Assembly: GCF_034931025.1 (NCBI RefSeq)
Contig: NZ_JAYGIL010000033.1
Location: 8,807-72,806 of the forward strand
From: Arcicella gelida
GTDB taxonomy: Bacteria; Bacteroidota; Bacteroidia; Cytophagales; Spirosomataceae
Direction: 5' to 3'
DNA: 64,000 nt
The position numbers and the translations under genes are program-made. Shown here one piece after another: positions 1-9,268 of this stretch. The notes below the pieces were generated by a model. The model made no database searches. It had not been told where the DNA came from and was given only the letters and a program-made list of their open reading frames with translations. Numbering within the stretch: position 1 is the stretch's first letter; each line of letters begins with the position of its first letter.

Positions 1-875
1 ACAACAGTAGGTTCAGTAGATACTTTTGTGATGTGTGAAGTGGCAGTAATAATGTCTCCAAGATATTTTGCTCCATCTAAAATATGATAAGCAACAAAAA
101 TATTAAGGCTATCAGATTTTAATTTAGGATTTCCTGATTTAGAATATCTTGCTTTCAATTGAGCATAATTGGTAAATCCTGCTTGTGCCAATACAGTATT
201 AGATTCTGCCACTAAAGTCATAAAGCGTTTATCCAGATTCTCATTAACAATATTTAAAGAATCGTAATAACCTGTTTCTTTTAAAGCCTGTGTGAAAATA
301 GAATAATCAGGATTCGCCTCTGTTAATTGAGCAATTGTTTTAGTAGCAGGCTTTAACACGCCATCCAAAATATGCAACATTCCGTTACCAGTTCTGATGT
401 TCGATTCAACAATGTTCGCTTGGCGATTCAAAGTATAACTTGATCCATTCGTGCCGTTTGTTACACCAGAAAGCAAGTACTGCCCATACATGGTAACTAA
501 TGGTAATTTACCGTCTTTGAAAGAGTTCGTGGTAAGTGTATCTCTAATCACATGGATTTTTACAATACCCTGTGCTTCCTCTTTCGTAAGCTGGTCAGCT
601 GTTTTGCCAATTTGTGTTAAATATGCTTTTACGGCTGTATTGTTCGGAGCAAACATGGTGTAAGCACCATAAGCATCCAAGAAACTGTTGTAACCAGATT
701 TGTCAATAATACTTGCAAAATCAGAATACTTCTCTGGATACTTCTGTAAATAACTATAAAGGTTGGCATCACCAGTGGTGGTTTCAACAATAGTTATATC
801 CGAACAGCTCATAATACTTAGTCCCAATAAAAGACCAAGCAATGGTAATGTGAGCGATTGTATTAACTTTTTCAT
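1..875 (-). CDS. Fasciclin (FAS1) domain lipoprotein, partial (C-terminus outside window)
   Basis: The reading frame starts at ATG 873-875 and stays open to the left edge, so the C-terminus is missing. The N-terminus is a lipoprotein signal with a lipobox ending SIMSC (Cys24), which predicts a lipid-anchored envelope protein. A FAS1 domain follows: its H1-like motif is TMFAPNN near residue 75, and its H2-like motif is NGMLHILDGVL. A second FAS1 repeat starts after it (PDYSIFTQAL). It lies 113 bp downstream of the SusD gene and is probably the last visible gene of the FAS1-SusC-SusD-FAS1 operon. FAS1 domains are adhesion or ligand-binding modules; the ligand here is unknown. Confidence 0.85.
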   Translation of the reverse strand, partial: MKKLIQSLTLPLLGLLLGLSIMSCSDITIVETTTGDANLYSYLQKYPEKYSDFASIIDKSGYNSFLDAYGAYTMFAPNNTAVKAYLTQIGKTADQLTKEEAQGIVKIHVIRDTLTTNSFKDGKLPLVTMYGQYLLSGVTNGTNGSSYTLNRQANIVESNIRTGNGMLHILDGVLKPATKTIAQLTEANPDYSIFTQALKETGYYDSLNIVNENLDKRFMTLVAESNTVLAQAGFTNYAQLKARYSKSGNPKLKSDSLNIFVAYHILDGAKYLGDIITATSHITKVSTEPTV

Positions 876-988
876 TTGTTTATTTTTTTAATGTCTCCAA
901 AATCATCTTTAAAAAATAGAATATTACAATTGGAATGATTGAATATTGAGAAACATTCAATCAACCATTTGCGGTGCTATTTTGATGT

Positions 989-2491
989 TTACTTATAAAA
1001 TGGATTTTGTACCAAGAGCGTATTTGTTTGAATTTCGTATTGATAAATTGGCAAATAATGGCTGTTTGGATCTTTGATTTTAGCAATTGCCGATTGTTGT
1101 CTTTCACTAGGGACACTTCTTGCAGTTAATTCAATCAATAAGTCGAGACGTTTGTAATTACTTCTTTTAGCATTTCTGAGCATATCAAACCAACGTTTTC
1201 CTTCAAAAGCGAATTCTCTGGCACGTTCTTCTAAAATATATTCTAATACACCACCTGTGCCATCAATATTACTAGCGTCTGGAGATTTTTCAGTTTGTGG
1301 AATTGCCCAAGCTCTTTTTCTGATTTGTGAAACAATGTCTAAAGCTTCTTGTCCTCTATTTAACAATGCCAAAGCTTCAGCTTTCATTAAGAGTACATCA
1401 GCATAGCGATACACAATAAAGTTGAAAGGCGAATCGCCAGAAAGACGATTATACTTTGTAATTACACCAGTAGCAGTACTTAAAGAAGCATCATCAGCAC
1501 GAGTATCATAATTGGTTGGGTCAATAATATCTTCAGTGAAAAGTGTTTCAGTAACATAAGTAGTTGCTTGGTATCTTCTGAAAGAACTTGATGCCCCCGA
1601 ACCAAAAATGGCAAAGAAAGGATAAGTAGCGTTGATAAAGCGAATGGTATAATCGCTACCATATGCTAATTCAAAAATACCTTCGTTTGAATTCCCAGCT
1701 TTAACCGTATTGAACCATGCTAAACTTCTTTCTTGGTTTGAAACCAAACCGAATTTTGCACTATTGATTACTTTGTTGGTAGCAGCAAGTGCTTCAGTTG
1801 GTTTTTCCATCCATAAATACACATCTGCTTGCAAAGCATTGATCATGTACTTTGTAATTCTGCTATGATCTTTTTCTTTGTTCCCATAAGTACTTGGAAT
1901 ATCCTTTTCTGCTTCTTCCAAATCTTTTACGATTTGTGCCAATACTTCATCTTTAGTGTTTTTTGCCAAAGGAACAATTTCATCATCGCTACTGGTAGCC
2001 GATAATTTCAAAGGCACTTCACCGAATAATCTTACCAAATAGAAATACATCCAAGCTCTCATGGCTTTTGCTTCTGCCACATGACCTTTCAAGGCTGCTT
2101 CTGTATAGGTTTTATCTTTGTCTAAAACACTTGGAGCAAAGGCAACTACGGTATTGCTATAATTGATAATACGGTAGAAATCACGCCAGTCAGTCAAAGG
2201 ATTGGTAGGAAGAATATTACTATTGATAATATCTAATTCATTATTCGTAATTCTGAAAGAAGTAGTAATCATATCAGCTCTGATTTCGCCGAGGATAAAC
2301 ATCTTTTCAGGTAATCCATCAATCAAAGACGCATAGATTCCACCAACAGCAGATTCTACTTGTTCTTTGTTTTGCCAGAATCTGCTTTGCACGATTCCGT
2401 CTTGTGGGCTCAAAGCCAACCAACTATCGCAAGAACTTACAATCAATAGTGAGCTTACACAAATCAGGTTATAAAATATTTTTTTCAACAT
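989..2491 (-). CDS. SusD/RagB-family nutrient-binding outer membrane lipoprotein
   Basis: The product has 500 residues, the usual size for SusD. The signal peptide ends in a lipobox, IVSSC (Cys21). The typical start of a mature SusD follows (CDSWLALSPQDGIV, then SRFWQNKEQVESAVGGIYA), and the C-terminus has the RagB/SusD features YRYADVLLMKAEAL and EERAREFAFEGKRWFDMLR. SusD proteins cap a SusC channel on the cell surface and hand over an oligomeric substrate. It lies 46 bp downstream of susC, clearly in the same operon. No glycosidase or peptidase is adjacent, so the substrate cannot be read from context. Confidence 0.95.
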   Translation of the reverse strand: MLKKIFYNLICVSSLLIVSSCDSWLALSPQDGIVQSRFWQNKEQVESAVGGIYASLIDGLPEKMFILGEIRADMITTSFRITNNELDIINSNILPTNPLTDWRDFYRIINYSNTVVAFAPSVLDKDKTYTEAALKGHVAEAKAMRAWMYFYLVRLFGEVPLKLSATSSDDEIVPLAKNTKDEVLAQIVKDLEEAEKDIPSTYGNKEKDHSRITKYMINALQADVYLWMEKPTEALAATNKVINSAKFGLVSNQERSLAWFNTVKAGNSNEGIFELAYGSDYTIRFINATYPFFAIFGSGASSSFRRYQATTYVTETLFTEDIIDPTNYDTRADDASLSTATGVITKYNRLSGDSPFNFIVYRYADVLLMKAEALALLNRGQEALDIVSQIRKRAWAIPQTEKSPDASNIDGTGGVLEYILEERAREFAFEGKRWFDMLRNAKRSNYKRLDLLIELTARSVPSERQQSAIAKIKDPNSHYLPIYQYEIQTNTLLVQNPFYK

Positions 2492-2537
2492 TGTCTCTAT
2501 TATCTATATTGTTGTATCTATCTTGATAATGCTTCGT

Positions 2538-5500
2538 TTAGAAAGTCGCTACTAAACCAAAAGTCACCGTTTTAGCTGGAGGAGTCATTGAGTTATCTGT
2601 TGCTACTCTGAACGGGTCGCTACCTCTCATTTGTACTTCTGGGTCTTGTCCGCTATAGTTTGTCCAAGTCATTAAGTTTTCTACTGTTCCGTAAGCTCTA
2701 AGTGCTGTAAGGTTTAAAGCTTTTAAAGCCTTTTTAGTGAATGTATAGCTTAACGTAGCTGTTCTGAAACGCACGAAAGAAGCATCTTCAACATATCTGC
2801 TTGACCCTAACCAGTTATAACCAGTATTGTATAAAGCACGTGGAACCATTGTTTCATCTCCTTCTTTTCTCCAACGAGACAACACTTCAGTACTTTGGTT
2901 TCCGAAACCGAACATACTTGTAGTACTCATTCTTGTAGCGTTTACTACGTCGTAATCGCTACGGAAGTTGAAGAAAGTAGTCAATTTGAAAGATTTGTAA
3001 GAAGCACTTGCACCAAAACCACCTGTAAAAGCAGGATTACTATTTCCTAAATACACTAAGTCCATGTAATTGATGTTACCATCTTTGTTGATGTCTTCAT
3101 ACATTGCATCGCCCGGTTGGAAAATATAATCTGTTTGTGGATAGTTAAAACGCATATAAACAGATTGTGCATCAGGCGTAATGATTGGCTCGCCACTTTT
3201 CCCTCTTGCTACTGTTGCCGCTTTGTCTTTATATACTCCTAAATATTTGTAGCCATAAAATGAACCGAACGGATTGTTTACTTGCATGTAAGTCATGTAA
3301 GCTCCATTTACTGTAGCAATACCACCTTGACGAGGATACAAATCTGAGATTTCACGGATTACGTTTGTGTTATGAGCAATGTTCATGTTGAAATCAACCA
3401 TGACATCCTTTGTTTTGTAAGCGTTCAAGTTCAAGTTGAATTCCCAACCTGAGTTTTCCATTGTTCCAACGTTCATTTGAACAGTGTTGAAACCTGTAAA
3501 TGCTGGAATTTGTAGGTTTTCAAAGAATAAATCTTTAGTACTGTTTTTATAGAATTCAGCATCAATTGTTAATTTTCTATTACGAGTAATTAAGTTAATA
3601 CCGACGTTTCTACCAATAATACGCTCCCAGCGGAGGTTATTCAATTGCATTGTTTGTGGCACTACAGCCGATGAACCAAGGTATGACCAACCCAAAGTGT
3701 TGAATTTCCCATAGTACAAATAATCTTTACGTGGGGCATTTCCACTTTGTCCATAACTCATTCTTAAACCTAAATGCTCGATAATGTTATCAAGTCTTTT
3801 CATAAATGGCTCATCAGAAATAATCCATTTTGTAGAAATAGAAGGGAATAAACCATAGCGATAAGCTGGACCAAAACGAGAGTTTCCATCACCTCTGATA
3901 CCTACATCAAAAATATAACGGTCTAAAAATCCGTAGTGAACATTCATCAACACACCTATATTGCGAGTTTGTGAAACCCCTGAAGATAATTTAGAAGTCG
4001 TTAAACGTGCAGGGTTAGTAACATCTGTTAAATCAGAAGATGCGGTGTTAGTTACATAAGCTTCTTGCCAAACAGATTTTACATCAGAAGTATTCAAAGC
4101 CCACAAACTTGTTAATTCGTGTTTCGTATTTTTGATTTTTGGCGTATAAATCAAACTTGTTTTTGTGGTAACCGCAAAACCATCTGCATCGCCATCTGTG
4201 GCAACGTTCACCGCTGGGCTAGTGAATGTTTGTCCAGTAGCTACTTGTGGTAGGAATGAATTGGTTTTGTTGTTGTTAATATCAAACTGAATATCAAAAG
4301 TAGCCACCCATTGTTGTGGTACTAAATCATATTGAACCTGAAAGTGAGGAATAATTCTTTCAGAAATGATATTGTTTTTAGCAGATTTAACCATCGCCAC
4401 AGGGTTATAAGTTCCTGAAAACGTACCCTGAATATTAGTAAGTGGCGAGAAGTAATTGCCCGTTAATTGCCCCAAATCATTGTATTCAAAAATACTCATG
4501 TTGGGCATTTTGCTATACGCTACCGAACGAATTAAATCTTTATTACCAGTCAAATCTGAAACGTAATTTCTGGCATTATCCGAGTGAGTAAACGATAAAT
4601 CGGTCTTGAAACGAATTCTGTTAGAAACGTTATAGTCAAGGTTGATACGAGTATTGATACGGCTAAGTCCTGTTCCGATAGTTGTACCTGTTTGGTTGAA
4701 ATAACCAGTTGAAGCATAATACTTCGCTTTTTCACCACCACCCGTAATCGAAACAGCATGATCTTGCGAATAACCCAACTGTGTAATCGCATCTACCCAA
4801 TTTACATTTTGTCCATAGTTATTATACCAATATGGGTCATTTGGGTCATATTGGAATTCTTTTACGGTTTGCGTATTCAAAGGAGTACCGTTTCTGTTCA
4901 TAAATGCTTCTGGAATCAGCATAGAATATTGGTCACCCGAAAGCATTGGAATGGCATTTGGTTGTTTTGAAACCGATCCTTTAAAAGTATAAGTAACTTT
5001 TGGAGTACCAACCGTTCCTCTTTTTGTATTAATAACCACAACACCATTGGCAGCTCTTGAACCCCACATTGCTGTAGCGGCAGCATCTTTCAAAACAGCA
5101 ATGTTTTTAATATCAGAAGGTGCTAAGTTCAATAAAGAAGCATAACCCATTTCATCGGCAGTACCGAAGTTGAAGTCAGACGGAATAGATGTTTCGTAAG
5201 GCATACCATCTACTACAATCATTGGTTCAACAGAAGAGTTGATAGATGATGTACCTCTAATTCTGATTTGCATACCAGTACCTGGGTCTCCAGAAGCAGC
5301 AGTAATATCTACCCCAGCCAAACGCCCTTGTAACATTTGGTCGATTGATGTTCCTTGCATGTCTTCAACCATTTTAGCATCAATTTTAGCGACAGCAATG
5401 GTTGTATTTCTTTCAGATACAGACATCAAACCATTATCAGTTGGTCTTGCAGAAACAACTACTTCGTCAAGGTCAGAAGTGGTAGCTTCTAGCCAGATTT

Positions 5501-5804
5501 TGAAAGAGCTTTTTCCTTTGATGTCAATTTTTTGTGTTTTATAACCGATACTCGAAAACGAGAGTCTATTATTGGCATTAGAAACTCTGATAACGAAGTT
5601 ACCTTCTACGTCAGAACTTACACCTTTAATAATACGATTGTCACGGTCAAGCTCAGCAACCGTAACACCTATTACGGCAGAGCTATCTTTGAGGTCAACA
5701 ATTTTGCCTCGAACGGTATGTAAAGTAGATGTTTGTGCTATTGAAATGTGTTGACATAATAGCAATACACCCGTTATGATTAGTAATTTGGTAAAAATTT
5801 TCAT
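2538..5804 (-). CDS. SusC/RagA-family TonB-linked outer membrane transporter
   Basis: The product has 1088 residues. It has a signal peptide (to about residue 23), a CarboxypepD_reg-like domain (about 29-115), then the TonB plug with the SusC hallmark repeats (MLQGRLAGVDI, IRIRGTSSINSS, PMIVVDGMPYE and VLKDAAATAMWGSRAANGVV, about 145-260), and a long beta-barrel ending in an aromatic residue (VTFGLVATF). It should import a substrate delivered by SusD using TonB energy. The upstream FAS1 gene ends 69 bp before it and susD follows 46 bp after. No STN domain is visible at the N-terminus, so direct signalling to an anti-sigma factor is not suggested. Confidence 0.96.
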   Translation of the reverse strand: MKIFTKLLIITGVLLLCQHISIAQTSTLHTVRGKIVDLKDSSAVIGVTVAELDRDNRIIKGVSSDVEGNFVIRVSNANNRLSFSSIGYKTQKIDIKGKSSFKIWLEATTSDLDEVVVSARPTDNGLMSVSERNTTIAVAKIDAKMVEDMQGTSIDQMLQGRLAGVDITAASGDPGTGMQIRIRGTSSINSSVEPMIVVDGMPYETSIPSDFNFGTADEMGYASLLNLAPSDIKNIAVLKDAAATAMWGSRAANGVVVINTKRGTVGTPKVTYTFKGSVSKQPNAIPMLSGDQYSMLIPEAFMNRNGTPLNTQTVKEFQYDPNDPYWYNNYGQNVNWVDAITQLGYSQDHAVSITGGGEKAKYYASTGYFNQTGTTIGTGLSRINTRINLDYNVSNRIRFKTDLSFTHSDNARNYVSDLTGNKDLIRSVAYSKMPNMSIFEYNDLGQLTGNYFSPLTNIQGTFSGTYNPVAMVKSAKNNIISERIIPHFQVQYDLVPQQWVATFDIQFDINNNKTNSFLPQVATGQTFTSPAVNVATDGDADGFAVTTKTSLIYTPKIKNTKHELTSLWALNTSDVKSVWQEAYVTNTASSDLTDVTNPARLTTSKLSSGVSQTRNIGVLMNVHYGFLDRYIFDVGIRGDGNSRFGPAYRYGLFPSISTKWIISDEPFMKRLDNIIEHLGLRMSYGQSGNAPRKDYLYYGKFNTLGWSYLGSSAVVPQTMQLNNLRWERIIGRNVGINLITRNRKLTIDAEFYKNSTKDLFFENLQIPAFTGFNTVQMNVGTMENSGWEFNLNLNAYKTKDVMVDFNMNIAHNTNVIREISDLYPRQGGIATVNGAYMTYMQVNNPFGSFYGYKYLGVYKDKAATVARGKSGEPIITPDAQSVYMRFNYPQTDYIFQPGDAMYEDINKDGNINYMDLVYLGNSNPAFTGGFGASASYKSFKLTTFFNFRSDYDVVNATRMSTTSMFGFGNQSTEVLSRWRKEGDETMVPRALYNTGYNWLGSSRYVEDASFVRFRTATLSYTFTKKALKALNLTALRAYGTVENLMTWTNYSGQDPEVQMRGSDPFRVATDNSMTPPAKTVTFGLVATF

Positions 5805-5873
5805 TGGCTTATTTGCAAATTTTTAAACGAGTTGTGTGACCTAAAAATCCACTTGGTTTTCCAAGATTGAGAT

Positions 5874-8138
5874 TTAATTAGCCTTTAGATATCCATCAAT
5901 CAAATGAATCATAGCTCTGTTAGAGAGATTATTACTTTTATCAACCCTAACATTTGATTTTTTTGAAGTAGCATCAGCCAATTGCATTGAACCCACCGCA
6001 TTGATTACAGAGATTTTTACTGGATCACCTACTGCATCTTTCAATAAAGTTTCCATTGCTCCAGATTCTTTTCCGTCAGTAGCAACTACTTTTTTGTTCA
6101 GAATATGATAGTTAATGAAATCTTCAACAATCTTTTTGTCTAGTAAACTCGTCGGATTAAAGTTTGGAGTTTTTACTGCTCCTGTGCCTGTTCCCGGTAA
6201 AAGACCAGCATTTACCGCTGCTTGGATTGCAGCATTATCTGGCACGAAGAATGTATAAAAACTACCTTCATTCACGCCATTGATGGCAAATGTTGCCGCC
6301 GTAAAAAGCGTTGAGTTTTTAAGATATTGATAGAAATTATAATAAGGTAAATCTGAAGTAGCACCTAGTACAGAAAGGTCTTTCCCGATTGGGTCAGCGA
6401 TGGATGTATTGTTTGGTGCAAAGTTTAATAAACCATTTGTATAATAAACCTTTCCATTTGAAGCCGTTTTAGCACTTGTTACACTGATGGGTGCATTTTT
6501 AGTACCTGTTGAATATATTTTATTGTTTTCAAATTTGATATATTCACCATTGATGGCATCAATTACTCCTTTTCCTGATAAATCTCCCAATTGATTTTGT
6601 GGCGTATAAATAACACTGGTAGCCACAATTCTTTGAAGACTTGCCAATACTGAAGTTCCAGGAGTACGAGTTGTAGAGCCTGGTGGAGTATAACCCCATT
6701 CACTGTTGGCAATGTTAGACACAAATTTTGAAGGATCATAATCATAGCCCGCAGCTTTGAAAGCCTCATCGCTAATCATGAATAAAGTATAGTTTACTCT
6801 TGGGTTAAGAATGGTATTTTTCCAATCCATATCCAAGATTCTAGTCATTATACTGAATTTAGGATCTAAATAAGCTTTAGAATAAACCGAAGAAAACAGG
6901 TTTGATGCCTGTACTTTGTTTGTTCCATAAAACATGGCATTACTCAATACTTTTTTCTCTACTACATCTGCATTTGCATCAAAGCGAGCTTCTTCTCCCA
7001 AAGCATTGAAACTGTTTCTGAATTTTGATGGCCAAACTGTAGTAGGGAACAAATGTGCATTGATAAGGTCGATAATGATACCCGGAGGCATGGCATCTAA
7101 AGAAGTATAGTTTTCCAATAATACATTGTTGATATACTGTGTCAAAACATCATTTGTAGGAATAAATGCAGACCACATATCTAACTGAGAATCATTTTCA
7201 GCATTTTTCAAGAAGTTTTCACAGTTTGGAGCGAATGTTAAAAACTTACCGCTACTTGCTTGTTTGTTGAATGTTTTCACATAGACTTTATCGCCTTTAC
7301 CAGTTAAGTTGGCGTATTTTGTAGTCATTGGGTCATTCAAAGCGTAAGTAGATGCGTATTTTTCAATTAAATTTCTAAAAACGCTATATTGTGGTTTAGT
7401 ACGTAAAAACTCATCAATTGATGGTTGCGGATTTAATACATGATCAATTTCATGAATCATTCCATTTTCAGCAAAAATGTCAGCGTTAACTACTTTTGCA
7501 TCCATCACATTGAAACCTGTATATGGTGTGTTTGGATAGAAGTAATTGTAATCTGTAGCACTTAAGCCAATTGCAGAGAAGTATTCGTTAGTGAAGTATG
7601 AAATGTGTTTGTTGTTGTTATCACCAACGATGTAATTGTTGTTTGGACGATTGAGTGAAACAGCTTTCAATTTTGTTCCTTCAAAAGTAGTTTCATCATA
7701 AAAACCTGTATAATAAGCGGTTTTTCTTCTGAAAGCTCTAGCTTCTTGCCAACCCAAAGGTGACTGATAGTCTGGTAAACGAGTTTGGTCAAAAGCATTG
7801 AACACTAACATACTTTGTACAATTTCTCTGGCTTTCACCGAATCAATTGCCGCAAGCGTAAGTCCAGTACTTGTAAAATAAGTTTTGAAGGCATCGTCAT
7901 TTGGAGCAAAGAAAGTCCAATAACCAGCACTACTCAAAGTACGTTGGTAACCACTTTTATCAATCACACTCAAAAGCGAAGTAAAATTGCCTTTGCTTTG
8001 AAGGGTTTGATAAATTGGTGGCTCTAAAGTTGCTGGGCGTTTGTAAATATCCAGCTCTTCTTTAGTACAGCTACTAAGTAAAGTGAATACGCCACCCAGT
8101 ATGACAAAAAAATAACGGAAAGAGTATTGAAACATCAT
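5874..8138 (-). CDS. Multi-domain fasciclin (FAS1) lipoprotein, first gene of SusCD operon
   Basis: The product has 754 residues with a lipobox TLLSSC (Cys24). I count four FAS1 modules from their H1/H2-like motifs: WTFFAPNDDAFKTY (about 68-82) with NGMIHEIDHVLNPQP; SAFIPTNDVLTQYI; YTLFMISDEAFKAAG with NGLLNFAPNN; and YTFFVPDNAAIQAA with MIHLIDGYLKAN at the very C-terminus. It is the first gene of the operon that continues with susC, susD and another FAS1 lipoprotein. The arrangement suggests that the FAS1 proteins are surface partners of the SusCD transporter. Two ATG codons are adjacent at the start; either could be used. Confidence 0.88.
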   Translation of the reverse strand: MMFQYSFRYFFVILGGVFTLLSSCTKEELDIYKRPATLEPPIYQTLQSKGNFTSLLSVIDKSGYQRTLSSAGYWTFFAPNDDAFKTYFTSTGLTLAAIDSVKAREIVQSMLVFNAFDQTRLPDYQSPLGWQEARAFRRKTAYYTGFYDETTFEGTKLKAVSLNRPNNNYIVGDNNNKHISYFTNEYFSAIGLSATDYNYFYPNTPYTGFNVMDAKVVNADIFAENGMIHEIDHVLNPQPSIDEFLRTKPQYSVFRNLIEKYASTYALNDPMTTKYANLTGKGDKVYVKTFNKQASSGKFLTFAPNCENFLKNAENDSQLDMWSAFIPTNDVLTQYINNVLLENYTSLDAMPPGIIIDLINAHLFPTTVWPSKFRNSFNALGEEARFDANADVVEKKVLSNAMFYGTNKVQASNLFSSVYSKAYLDPKFSIMTRILDMDWKNTILNPRVNYTLFMISDEAFKAAGYDYDPSKFVSNIANSEWGYTPPGSTTRTPGTSVLASLQRIVATSVIYTPQNQLGDLSGKGVIDAINGEYIKFENNKIYSTGTKNAPISVTSAKTASNGKVYYTNGLLNFAPNNTSIADPIGKDLSVLGATSDLPYYNFYQYLKNSTLFTAATFAINGVNEGSFYTFFVPDNAAIQAAVNAGLLPGTGTGAVKTPNFNPTSLLDKKIVEDFINYHILNKKVVATDGKESGAMETLLKDAVGDPVKISVINAVGSMQLADATSKKSNVRVDKSNNLSNRAMIHLIDGYLKAN

Positions 8139-8206
8139 TCTTTATGGTTTATGTATATTATAGGAATTGTGATTTATGCTAATTAAAATACGTCGCAAAG
8201 CAACAA

Positions 8207-8229
8207 AATGAAGGTTACGAACCTTCATT
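8207..8229. promoter_or_regulatory. 23-nt inverted repeat upstream of the FAS1-SusCD operon
   Basis: Perfect 10-bp arms (AATGAAGGTT and AACCTTCATT) are separated by 3 bp. It lies about 70 bp upstream of the first gene of the operon on the minus strand. The position and symmetry fit an operator or a 5'-UTR hairpin. No TAnnTTTG box was found beside it on the minus strand, so the role is only suggested. Confidence 0.35.
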
Positions 8230-9246
8230 GGAAAGGAAAATACCTCTATTGAAAAAAACTAACCAAAGCCTTTGAATGAGCTAATTTGTAGGATAGTGTG
8301 GATTTAACACATTTTGAATGTTTACTGAAGAAGTACAGTTTTTTCATAAATAAAATGGATTGCTTATATGTGATTAAATGAAATAATTGCATTGAAAATG
8401 CTCAGAGAATTATGAAAAGGTATGGAAATATGATTCCACAGTGAGGCTAAAAGATGTCGTGTTTCCTTCCATCATTATCAAAATTTAGTATATATTAAGA
8501 GAGTGATTTAAATGTTTTATAAAACCTTATATTGTATTTTATAAATTATTTATTGTAAAATAACCCATTTGGCTTTCCCGAACCATCATGTACCATCCTG
8601 TAAATTATGTTAAATATTAGAATAGTACAATACTTGGCAATTATTAAGTCAACTTGGAAAAAAAATGTATTTTCTAAGAAATTTCATAATGAATCTTTCT
8701 TGTAAAAGGCATGAAAAGACAGATTAACCATAGCCCTCAAAAAGATTTTTCTTCAGGGTTTAAAAATCAATAAAAAGCTATTTTGGGAAATAATGTTGGA
8801 TTTTTGCAAATTATACTGCCCTTATCGGCTGATTTTTAGTCAGTAATGAGTATTTTTTACTAGAAGTGTTACTGAATTGAAGTAGTATTTTAAGCTGTAA
8901 AAAGCCAAAATAAAGCTTTATTACTAATGAATTTTATGAGAAATGGTGTTTTTAAATTATCATGATAAGTACTATAGATTAGCCACTGAATTGGCTGGCT
9001 ATTCGTTTTGTATTAAAAATTTGAAGCATTATAAGTAAAATCTGTTGTATTTTTCTAATACAAACTTCGTTGATAAAAATGAAGTTTTTTTTATTTTCTG
9101 TCCTTTTTTGCGGGTTTTTTAGGGCGAAAGCATTGAAAAAAATATTCAATACAGCTTTTTCATCAAGCTTACCTGCTCTTTTTTAAATTTCAACCCAAAT
9201 GTTAGCTAGTTCAAAACATTTTTTAATTTACATTTTCAAGCAATAC

Positions 9247-9254
9247 TAGCTTTG
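9247..9254 (+). promoter_or_regulatory. Candidate -7 box (TAGCTTTG) for the LytS-type kinase gene
   Basis: TAGCTTTG matches the Bacteroidota -7 consensus TAnnTTTG and ends 14 bp before the ATG. No matching -33 TTTG was found at the usual 19-bp spacing, so this is a weak call. The implied leader is very short. Confidence 0.3.
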
Positions 9255-9268
9255 ATGAAAAAAAGACA

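Larger units (their letters stand above)
8139..9268. other. Long AT-rich intergenic region between divergent genes
   Basis: About 1.1 kb separates the FAS1-SusCD operon (leftward) from the LytS-type kinase gene (rightward). It is very AT-rich with many stops in all frames. I see no convincing gene or RNA gene. The only structured pieces noticed are the palindrome at 8207-8229 and a candidate promoter box near 9247. Confidence 0.5.
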
